Source: Scalesia atractyloides (lineage: Eukaryota > Streptophyta > Magnoliopsida > Asterales > Asteraceae). Taken from it: a DNA stretch of 64,000 nt. The notes beneath the pieces are model-generated. The model was not told the origin of the DNA and searched no databases. It saw nothing but the letters and a program-made list of their open reading frames with translations. The translations under genes were made by a program, and so were the position numbers. Positions 55,353 through 64,000 of this stretch are shown here, piece after piece (position 1 is the first letter of the stretch; each line of letters starts with the position of its first letter). Where the stretch lies: NCBI GenBank assembly GCA_947069175.1, contig CAMTDV010000022.1, positions 38,297,027-38,361,026 on the forward strand, in the 5' to 3' direction.

Positions 55353-56250
55353 CGTTATAAATTCAGGGACACTATGCCAATATTGAGACTTGAAAGAAAG
55401 AAATGATAAACATTGCGATACATGTACTAACAGGGCCCGTTTATGAAATTTTTAGCCTTTGTTATTTAACTTATTTTCCAACTACTTTGCCGCTAAGATC
55501 TCTTTTATTGATTATACAATATTCATACCCATCATCATTTTTTGGGGGAAGGATAGGGCACATTGGAGCACCAAGTAGAAAAGAAATTATTTAACCGATT
55601 TTGTTTTTTTATGATTTTTCTTATACAACATGTGTTGGAGCACCATAACTAAAAGTTATGAATCAATGTGTGTCAGTTATTTAGGTTTATTATACAAAAT
55701 ACTAGAGGTTCCAACGACTCATTTGCTTTTGAAACGATTGAAAGTTGATCAAATATTTACCCAAGTAAATGGGGCATACTTATTGTGTTGCTTATTTGGT
55801 TTGTGGATCAACTTTTTGATATGTTGGATTATAAAAGTGAACCAGATCAGTTAAAGGTTTATATTACCGGTACTGTAATGAATAACATCAACCCTGATCA
55901 AATGTCCGTCGCAACGTGTGGGTACTCTTTCCACAGGTGGTACAACAAAGAACAAACAACTCTATCATACTTCATGCCTATCCCAAGCAAACCGAAATGC
56001 AATATTTCTCTCATTTCAAAATATTATTTACGACTTATTTTAAATGTTTGACATTTAAAAATTTATATGTCGATACTATTAAATAATATATTTTGTTGTA
56101 AGAGAACACGTATGATGTTAAACTAGTGAGTTTAAGAAAACAATTTCCAAAGAGTTTGTTTGGAGTTTGGACCGGACCCAATTTGAAAAAAGAAAACCAA
56201 AGGCCGAAAATATCCATCCAAATGCCAATTTGCTTGCATTAGGGTTTTGC
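55353..56250. other. Intergenic stretch upstream of the synthetase pseudogene
   Basis: No supported gene. Frames at 55403-55594, 55630-55854 and 55785-56051 have no motif I recognise. Confidence 0.45.
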
Positions 56251-56928
56251 TCAATTCTCGGACGCAGCGGGCTAACTTCGTCGTCACTGGTCTTATAGGT
56301 ATTCACATTCCTATCTGACGATCAACGTTGCAGAACCAAACCCTAGCTAGTTGATTTTCACATTTTCTTGAAGTGTGGCGTTGAGACCCCATCTTGTTCT
56401 ACGCCTTAAATCATCCATTACACGCACAAGGTACACTCTGTTATTAGTTATCAATTTCAGATCAACAACCTCCTTCACTGGATTTTTGGGCAAAATTTCA
56501 AGTTACACTTGCATGCTGTTTACTTTAATTTCATCTTGTGCTAATATAAAATCTACAACATTGTCTTGGGCTCAAACCAGGCTTGAACCGGTCCCAAACT
56601 ACCAGCGTAAACTAGCCTAGACGAGCCAAAAACAAGTCTAAACATCTAAAAGTAGCAGCAGGCTTACACACACTCTACCCTTTGGCTGTCTAACTATCTA
56701 TCTAGGTTTATTCATATTGTTTTGCATCATCACGAGTTAAATGTTGATATTCTTATGCAAGACTTCCACAATATATTTACTTTCTACATGTAATGAGATT
56801 ATCAGTAAATGGGGTGTTGCCTCAATATGGGTTGTGTTCACCTCATACTGCCACACTTTGATCATTCTCTTTATTCATTTTTTTAATATTGTCTCTCGTT
56901 CTACAGTTTCTGTCAAATTACTAGCAAG
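56251..56928 (+). other. Probable 5' UTR exon and intron of the synthetase pseudogene
   Basis: 56251-56430 has UTR-like wording ('attagggttttgctc', 'aaaccctagctag'). A donor GTACAC follows at 56431 and an acceptor TTCTACAG ends at about 56906, 22 bases before the ATG. A kept 5' intron means the copy is not a processed (RNA-derived) pseudogene. Splice sites are inferred from sequence alone. Confidence 0.55.
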
Positions 56929-59745
56929 ATGGCAGATACCGACAGTGGGAGGAGCTTCAAGAGGCGGGACCAGCTTTTAGAAATGGAACACCAAGTAAGA
57001 AAATGGTGGGACGAAAGTCATGTTTTCAACGCTGAAGCTAAGGACCAACCTCCCAAAGAAGCCCAAAAGTTTTTTGGCACCTTCCCCTTTCCATACATGA
57101 ACGGATATTTGCACTTAGGCTACGCCTTTTCCCTCTCCAAGCTAGAATTCGCCGCTGCCTATCACAGGTTGAGGGGCGCAAATGTCCTTTTACCCTTTGG
57201 CTTCCACTGTACCGGAATGCCAATTAAAGCATCCGCTGACAAACTTCGAAGGGAGATCGAAAAATTCGGTAATCCACATGTTTTTTCGTCAGTGGAAACC
57301 GAGGAGGTGGTCGTTGAACAAAAACCCAAACCTAATGAAGGAAACAACCCGGAAAATTTCAAGGGTAAAAAGTCAAAAGCAGCATCGAAAACCGGTAGGG
57401 AGACTTACCAGTGGGAGATAATGCGCGGTTATGGTTTATCTGACGCTGAGATTGCGACATTTCAAGATCCGGTTCAATGGCTTCGGTTTTTTCCTCCTTT
57501 GGCTGTTGAAGACCTCAAAGCTTTCGGATTGGTTGCTGACTGGAGGAGGTCATTTATCACAACAGACGTCAATCCGTTTTTCGACAAGTTTGTGTGGTGG
57601 CAGATGCGAAAGTTGAAATCGTTTGGGAAGATCGTTAAAGATTTACGACACACCATTTATTCGCCTCTGGATGGACAACCTTGTGCGGATAATGATCGCG
57701 CGTCAGGCGAAGGCGTTATCCCGCAGGACTATACCCTCATTAAGATGGAGGTCGTCCCACCGTTCCCTGCCAAATTCGCACATTTAGAAGGAAAGAAAGT
57801 GTTTCTCGCCGCTGCAACGTTGAGGCCCGAAACAATGTACGGCCAAACAAATTCATGGGTTTTGCCCGACGGCAAATACACAGCCTTTGAGATCAATGAA
57901 TCAGAAGTCTTTATTTTAACTGAGCGTGCTGCTAGAATCTAGCGTATCAGAGATTGTCTCGTGTTCATGAAAAGGCTACGTGTCTGGTCGAGTTGACTGG
58001 TCAAGATCTTATCGGGTTACCCCTTCGATCCCCGCTTTCTTTCAATGAAATTATATACTGTCTTCCCATGCTCTCGGTTCTCACCGATAAAGGTACTGGG
58101 ATCGTCACCAGTGTTCCCAGTGATTCCCCGACGATTTCATGGCATTGCAGGTAATATTTTTTGTTCGTTCAGTTATGTAATGATTCTAGAACCCTAACAT
58201 TGAACTTAATGGCATTGCAGGATTTGAAAGCAAAAGCACCTTTTAGGGCTAAATTCGGAGTAAAAGACGAGTGGGTATTGCCTTTTGAGGTCATCTCAAT
58301 CATCAGCCATCCTGAATTCGGTGACAAATCTGCTGAAAAAATATGCACCGACATGAAGATCAAGAGCCAAAACGAGAGAGAAAAACTCGATGCCGTTAAG
58401 AAGGTAATCTACAAAGGCGGTTTCTACGAGGGAACCATGATCACCGGCGAATACGCCGGAATGCGTGTTCAGGACGCTAAAAACTTAATCCGAAACAAGC
58501 TTTTAGAACTCAATCAAGCTGTTGTATACAGTGAACCCGAGAAGAAAGTCATGTCAAGATCAGGTGACGAGTGCGTTGTCGCGCTAACCGACCAATGGTA
58601 TCTAACCTATGGTGAATCCAGCTGGCGAGAAGCTGCGGAAAAGTGCTTAGCCAATATGAATTTATACTCTGACGAGACCCGACATGGGTTCGAGCATACA
58701 CTGAGCTGGCTGAATCAATGGGCTTGTTCTAGAAGTTTCGGTCTCGGGACTCGTATTCCGTGGGATGAGGAGTTTCTAGTTGAATCGTTATCTGATTCCA
58801 CCATCTACATGGCGTATTACACCGTCTGTCATCTGTTACAGAAAGGGGAATTATTCGGTGCCGACATGTCTGCGGTAAAGCCCGAGCAGCTTACTGACGA
58901 CGTTTGGGATTACTTATTTCTTTCCGGCCAGGAACCGAAATCTTCCGATATTTCATTGACCCTTCTTAAAATGATGAAGCAGGAGTTTGAATATTGGTAT
59001 CCCGTTGACCTTTGTGTCTCCGGTAAGGATCTTATTCAGAACCATCTCACGTTTAGTATTTATAACCACACTGCGATATTTCTCGAACAACACTGGCCTC
59101 GTGGGTTTAGATGTAACGGTCACATTATGTTGAATTCCGAGAAAATGTCCAAGTCAACCGGGAATTTCCGGACGTTGAAACAAGCTATCGAGGAGTTCTC
59201 AGCGGATGCCACTAGATTCTCGCTTGCGGATGCCGGTGACGGGATGGACGATGCGAATTTTGTATTTGAAACGGCGAATGCCGTGATTTTACGACTTACG
59301 AAGGAGCGCGTGTGGATGGAGGAAGTTCTTGCTGCCGAGTCATCGTTAAGAGTGGGCCCACCTTCTACTTATGCTGATCGTGTATTTGCTAATGAGATGA
59401 ACTTTGCGATTAAAATGACGGAGAAGAACTACGGTGATTACTTGTTTCGTGAAGCGCTTAAAACCGGGTTTTATGACCTGCAAGCTGCGAGGGATGAATA
59501 TAGGTTTTCTTGTGGCTCGAGTGGGATGAATAGTGATCTTTTGTGACGGTTTATGGATATTCAAATGCGGCTTATTGCTCCTATTTGTCCCCATTATTCT
59601 GAATATGTATGGAGGATACTTTTGAAGAAATAAGGGTTTGTGATCAAAGCTGGATGGCCCAAAGCTGAAAACCCTGATCTTACCCTTCAAAAGGCTAACA
59701 GATACTTGCAGGACTCTATTACCAATTTCAGGTTCACCACAACTT
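56929..59745 (+). pseudogene. LARS1: Cytosolic leucyl-tRNA synthetase, degenerate and 3'-truncated
   Basis: Reads through most of eukaryotic LeuRS (EC 6.1.1.4, charges tRNA-Leu in the cytosol). N-terminus and Rossmann fold with 'PFPYMNGYLHLGYAFSLSK' (HIGH region, residues about 55-73). The eukaryote-specific insert and CP1 editing domain include 'AAATLRPETMYGQTNSWVLP'. The catalytic C-half follows, with 'LALTDQWY'-like 'VALTDQWYLTYG', then 'LNSEKMSKSTGNFRTL' (KMSKS intact). Defects: the second His of HLGH is Tyr (57121-57123); one base lost near 57936 (stop TAG 57940); one base lost near 58130; Trp-to-TGA at 59544; a further in-frame TAA at 59631. Homology stops near 59735 ('YLQDSITNFR'), roughly 150-200 codons short of the usual 1,090. 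One coding intron, 58151-58220. Conserved wording apart from these lesions suggests recent decay. Confidence 0.93.
58151..58220 (+). other. 70-bp intron in the synthetase pseudogene
   Basis: GTAATATT...TTGCAG. Exons join ...TTGCAG|GATTTG in the frame of both sides (FMALQ|DLKAK, matching the family). The 13-bp sequence ATGGCATTGCAGG occurs at both edges (58139-58151 and 58209-58221). Confidence 0.85.
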
Positions 59746-59821
59746 GCTTAAAATAGGATATATATATATATATATGTATGTGTGTGTATATATATGTGTA
59801 TGTATGCATATATATGTATAG
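59746..59821. repeat. TA-rich microsatellite
   Basis: Alternating tatata and tgtg tracts at the point where synthetase homology ends. Confidence 0.85.
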
Positions 59822-60308
59822 AGTAAGGTTCATTTGAGAAGAAATTTAATATGAGAAGAAAAAGAAGAAATGACATAATGGTAAAACATTAAATAGTTTG
59901 TAACTCCTCTCATTAATTATATTATCTTTAATTAGTAAAGCAAAAACATTTTATCCTGCACATTTCAAAATTTATTCTACATATGTCGTACACTTACCGG
60001 AATTTACCCTACACACATGTAAATTTACCCTACACGTTTCAAAATTTATCCTACACATACTAAAATTTATCCTACACATGTCGAAAATTGTCCTTCACCA
60101 TAAATTATTTTATTTTGAAAGAATATATTAAAAAAATGAATTACAAGTTTAATTAATTAGCTAACTAATGACAATAATAGATTTACCTATATACCTTTTT
60201 TCATAACATTAAATACACATTAAATAAAGTAAATGGAGAATTTCTATTGGTTTAAAAGTTATTCTTTTTATTCTTACAAAATTTTTCTTCTCATTTGAAC
60301 CCTCCACT
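59822..60308. mobile_element. (TA)n-associated foldback element E1
   Basis: Ends AGTAAGGTTCATTTGAGAAG and, in reverse complement, AGTGGAGGGTTCAAATGAGA. TA microsatellites on both sides. Internal 'acctacacatttcaaaatttatcctacacatg'-type words repeat about five times. No coding capacity. Same family as E4. Confidence 0.72.
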
Positions 60309-60455
60309 ATATGTATATATATATATATATGTATATATGTATGCGTATATATATGTACGTATAGATATATGTATTTAGTATATACATATATATATACACA
60401 TATACATACACATATATTATATGTATGTATATACATACATATATATACACACACA
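60309..60455. repeat. TA/TG microsatellite between E1 and E2
   Basis: tatatgtatgcgtatat and related imperfect alternating tracts. Confidence 0.9.
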
Positions 60456-60713
60456 GGGTTAGGATCATGTGAGAAGCACTAGGCTAATTGAGAAACTCGA
60501 GAAGCATTCGGGACCGAACATTTTCCCAAAGCTTTTCGTAATATACACCTATGTATAGTTTAAATATGTGTATAATTCAATATACATATGTGTATATAGT
60601 CAATTTTAAATTATACATATGTGTATATTACGAAAAGCTTAAAGAAATGTGTGGTTCAAAATGATTCTCAAGTTTCTCAAATAGGGTGGATTTCTTCTTA
60701 GGATCACTACCCC
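60456..60713. mobile_element. (TA)n-associated foldback element E2
   Basis: Starts AGGGTTAGGATCATGTGAGA and ends, in reverse complement, GGGGTAGTGATCCTAAGAAG. Inside, 'tatacatatgtgtata' and its complement form a central palindromic region. Flanked by TA tracts. Confidence 0.65.
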
Positions 60714-60736
60714 ATATATATATATAGATATATATA

Positions 60737-61072
60737 AGGTAGGGATCCTAAGAGAAACACATGTTAACTGAGAACGATTTTGGACCACACATTTTCTCTA
60801 AGCCAATTTTTTTCAATTTCTAATCGCACGATTTTATATGTTATTTTTGGATATATACTATATTGTTAATTTTTTAACGTATATACATATATGTATAGTT
60901 AAAGATTGATAATATACACATGTGTATATATCTAAAGAAACCAAAAAGAAAAAGCTGCGATTTCCCAATTTTTTTTTTGCATATTTTGCACTTTTGCTTA
61001 AGAAAAATGTGTGGTCCAGAATTGTTCTCACGGTTCTCAATTACCCTAGTGGTTCTCACATGATCCTAACCC
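60737..61072. mobile_element. (TA)n-associated foldback element E3
   Basis: Starts AGGTAGGGATCCTAAGAGAA; reverse complement of the end is AAGGGTTAGGATCATGTGAG. Deeper inside, 'gaccacacattttctctaag' and 'cttaagaaaaatgtgtggtc' are complementary, giving long imperfect arms. Flanked by TA tracts. Confidence 0.7.
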
Positions 61073-61089
61073 TTATATATATATATATA

Positions 61090-61528
61090 GGGGAAGGTTC
61101 ATTTGAAAAGAAATTTAATGTGAGAAGAAAAAGAAGAAATGGCATAATGGTAAAACATTAAATAGTTTATAACGCTTCTCATTAATTATGTTATCTCTCA
61201 TTAATAAAGTAAGAACATTTTCTCCTACACATTTCAAAATCTATCCTACATATGTCTTACATTTACCGGAATTTACCCTACACGTTTCAAAATTTATCCT
61301 ACACATGTCGAAAATTGTCTTACACCATAAATTATTCTATCTTGAAAAAATATATGAAAAAATGAGTTACAGGTTTAATTAATTAACTAATTAATGACAA
61401 TTACAAATTTACCTATAGGCCCTTTTTCATAATACACACATTAAATGAAGTAAATGGAGAATTTCTATTGGTTTAAAAGTTATTCTTTTTATTCTTACAA
61501 AAATTTTTTCTCATTTGAACTCTCCACT
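61090..61528. mobile_element. (TA)n-associated foldback element E4
   Basis: Near copy of E1: 'ggttcatttgaaaagaaatt' at the start, 'tttctcatttgaactctccact' at the end, and the same internal 'catttcaaaatctatcctac' words. Flanked by TA tracts on both sides. Confidence 0.72.
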
Positions 61529-61654
61529 ATATATATATATAGAGAGAGAGAGCGAGAGAGGCCGGTTAACGTACAATTGTGCTTATCGTGTTAACGTACA
61601 ATAGTGCTTATCGTGCGAAACGTACACGAGCATCTCAACCGCACATCTGACCTA
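61529..61654. repeat. TA/GA microsatellite and start of a further repeat, cut by the gap
   Basis: tatata, then gagagagcgagag, then 'gttaacgtacaattgtgctt' with a second, slightly different copy ('gttaacgtacaatagtgctt') 30 bp later. The unit runs into the N gap. Confidence 0.6.
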
Positions 61655-61754
61655 NNNNNNNNNNNNNNNNNNNNNNNNNNNNNNNNNNNNNNNNNNNNNN
61701 NNNNNNNNNNNNNNNNNNNNNNNNNNNNNNNNNNNNNNNNNNNNNNNNNNNNNN
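61655..61754. other. Assembly gap, 100 N
   Basis: Exactly 100 N, the usual placeholder for a gap of unknown size. Sequence on the two sides may not be adjacent. Confidence 0.99.
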
Positions 61755-63790
61755 GCTTTAGTAGTTCAAGCAGATGAAGGATGCGATTGGTTAGTACAAT
61801 TGGAAACGAGAATCAAGGAGGAACTGCATGTTATGCCAAGATTATCAATCGAATCAAACATGTTCACAGCATTGACAGTTCTGATGATGATGATAATTCA
61901 GGGTATAATGGTAGTTCTGATGAAGAATGCTCGAGTACAGGTAGTTATGGATCTTATTCAGATGTCAGGGAAAGGATTGATACTGAGGTTAATGAGTTGC
62001 TGAAAGAAGCAGAGAAGCTGAAAAGTCAAAAGGCTGGTTTGATGAAGAAATCAGAAGTTGCATCGAAGAAAATGGAGAAAATATTACAATTAGTGCATCC
62101 TTCCCTCAATCATATTGCCTTCATGGCTAATGTTGCTGGTTCGATAAGTCAGGTAAACTCCGACTCTCTGAAAATATGCAGTGACTGTGCTGAATTAAAA
62201 ATAAAATTTGAAACAATAAATAGTCACAATCAAAACCTAGTTGTTGAACTGTCAAAATTCAAAGAGGCAAATCTGGCTTTAACTCGAAACGAAAAAGAAT
62301 TCAAATCTGTAATAGAAACTCTTAAGAAAAGTGTTTCTGAATTAACATAGACAGTTTTGAACAAGCAAACAGGAATTAATAACTACATTAATATCCTTGA
62401 AGAAACAAAGAAGGAGTTAGCCATTGCCAAATGCGAACATGATGCGATCAAGCTAAAATTGGAAAGTTACTCTAACTCCCGATATGTGCTTGATCATATC
62501 ATTGACGTTCAAAACCTGAAAGGAGATGTCAAATGCATTGGGTACAAAGTGTGTCCACCTCCGTTGAAATACAATTATACCAAATTGCCTGATGAAGAGG
62601 AAATGCCACGCTTTGAACCATCTGTACCTCTTAATCCTGAAGAGTTTGCAGCAAGATTAGAGTTTAAGATGGACAATTCCTCCGTTGAATCAAGAAAATC
62701 AGTGAACTCATCATCAGTTATTGATCAGAATCCTTCTACAATAGAAGAGGATGATTCTTCAGATGATGAGTCAGAGAAAATTGATCAGGATCGATCTCTT
62801 GATGAAGAAAAAGGGATAGAAATTTCTACTTCTCCCAATGTGAAAAATGTTGAAAATCAAGGGAATGATCCTATGAAATCTGTCAAGACAAATGCATCTA
62901 CAGATGAAAATGATAATGTGTTGTATACTTTGATTGGGGACAAGAAAATCTACTCAAACAAAGATTTTCTGATCAAAAATGTAAATCCAACCTCTATTGA
63001 TCAGGTTTTTGAAAATTCAACAACCAAGTTTTTAGAAAAGAAAAATCCAATCAAGTCACAACCATTATCCATTTCAAAAGAAAAACAAAAAGAAAAGTGA
63101 GCTAAAAAACCTAAGGTATCACAACCAAAGGTTGAAGTTAAAGGCGCTCGCTACAAGAAGAAGTTAAAGAATGTTAAATTTATGAGTTCAACTGGTACTG
63201 ATAAAATCGAGACTTTTGAAAGAATGTCTAATATCGATTTTGTAAACAAAGTCAAGATTTTGAAGCATAACAGTCAAAATAATTAAACCCAACATACAAA
63301 TGGGTGTGAAGAAGAACCAAGTACCTCCAGACCCACAAGTCCAACATCAAGTCATAAAACAGGATCTCCTAAATTTGTTGAAAGGAGAACATGTTTTAAG
63401 TGTGGAGAGTTTGGCCACATTATCAAAAATTGTACCAATCCAGCAAAACCCAGATTTCTTGAGAAAATCCCTCCTGAACCAACTTGCAACGTCGATCTGT
63501 ATCACCAAAACAAGACAAGCGTATTGTTAAAGAACAAGAAGAAAAGCAGAGGCGTAAACAAGTAAAAATAATTGAAAAAGCATTAAAACCGGATGTTTTA
63601 GAGAAGAAACCAAGTTCTTCAAGGTTGTTAAAACCAGAAATTTTTAAAACTGTAAATAATAGAAATTCTGGTAAATTTCAACAATCTTGGAAACCTAAAT
63701 CCGGTAATGTTTCAGGGGATGCACAAAGTTCCCAAACCATCAAGAAATAGAAATCACATTTCTTGATGATAAGGGTTGACCCAAGACCAC
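61755..63790 (+). pseudogene. Second copia gag (sirevirus-like), degenerate
   Basis: Starts mid-protein at the gap. Frame 61781-62350 is acidic then coiled-coil-like (REIDTEVNELLKEAEKL-type heptads, 'ELKIKFETINSHNQNLVVELSKFKEANLAL'). After a TAG at 62348 the coiled coil continues at 62357-63100, with 'GYKVCPPPLKYNYTKLP' (the counterpart of GLGYN..PPP in the left copia) and an Asp/Glu/Ser-rich linker ending at TGA 63098. After another stop near 63282 the zinc knuckle CFKCGEFGHIIKNC lies at about 63396-63440 in a third frame and is intact. Basic tail to 63750. Related in layout to the left element but a different, better-preserved member. Confidence 0.85.
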
Positions 63791-63849
63791 TAAGGCTTGG
63801 GTCCTCATCTCAAACTGATCGGGTATTGAAATGTGCAGGGTGTTCCAAG

Positions 63850-63972
63850 AGAAACTGTGAATAGTCATTGGATTGTTAACAGTGAAGCATCGAGGCACAT
63901 GGCAGGTGACTTACGGCTCCTTTATGATGTCAAAAGCATTCGAGGAGGCTATGTTGCCTTTGCTGGAGATGA
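63850..63972 (+). pseudogene. Copia protease start, both active-site positions changed
   Basis: Reads 'HWIVNSEASRHMAGDLRLLY' then 'GGYVAFAGDD'. The family motif is W-x-x-D-S-G-A-S-x-H-M; here Asp is Asn and Gly is Glu, each explained by one G-to-A change. The reading is cut at 63973 by a new LTR. Confidence 0.85.
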
Positions 63973-64000
63973 TGTCACACCCCGGATTTCCAACCCGAAA
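63973..64000. mobile_element. Start of another LTR, running off the window
   Basis: TGTCACACCCCGGATTTCC begins abruptly inside the protease reading. It is a TG-start border of the same TGTCACACCC style as 25208 and 43893, but its continuation differs. Confidence 0.65.

Overview
This is a gene-poor, retrotransposon-dominated window from a plant nuclear genome. The content is typical of a core eudicot: sirevirus-like Ty1/copia gag, an Athila-type Ty3/gypsy element primed by tRNA-Asp, a gag-only Ty3/gypsy derivative, Tourist-like MITEs, and a cytosolic leucyl-tRNA synthetase with eukaryotic inserts. The TE flavour, with many LTRs beginning TGTCACACCC or TGTAAC, makes me favour Asteraceae, but that is recollection and not proof. 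A 100-N run at 61655-61754 is a scaffold gap. I found no intact host protein gene, no intact tRNA or rRNA gene and no CRISPR array.

Layout. 1-9504: a decayed Ty1/copia element on the minus strand (gag, protease, integrase, RT, RNase H), with an LTR fragment of another family at its left and a truncated giant LTR (about 7519-8991) replacing part of gag. 9505-13398: LTR-like and noncoding sequence. 13399-31164: a three-level nest. A plus-strand solo LTR (TSD GGTAG) is split by a 16-kb Athila element (13765-29917, TSD GTGGT), whose gag is split by a 2.6-kb solo LTR (25208-27786, TSD GCCCG). 31170-43892: noncoding DNA with two MITE-like elements, a three-copy tandem repeat whose last two copies carry the same copia solo LTR, a remnant of a reverse-transcriptase-type protein, and a minisatellite. 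43893-55347: a solo LTR (TSD AATTA) split by a very young gag-only element with 2,639-bp LTRs (45221-54563, TSD GATAC). 56250-59745: a pseudogene of cytosolic leucyl-tRNA synthetase. 59760-61560: a row of foldback elements separated by TA microsatellites. 61755-64000: a second copia gag, entered by another LTR at 63973.

Two observations stand out. First, the giant LTR family carries four or five tRNA-like modules per LTR with recognisable Pol III A and B boxes. One module near the 5' end points outward and the rest form an array of about 169-bp period pointing inward. The arrangement recurs in all four LTR copies of the window. Second, at least seven unrelated LTR families share one promoter layout: a cluster of family-specific palindromes or inverted repeats, usually CG-containing, lies just upstream of the TATA box. 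In the Athila element the same palindrome (GCACGAYCGTGC) is also amplified in the spacer before the env-like ORF.

All boundaries were read by eye. Those with matching target-site duplications are accurate to a base or so; other repeat edges are approximate.
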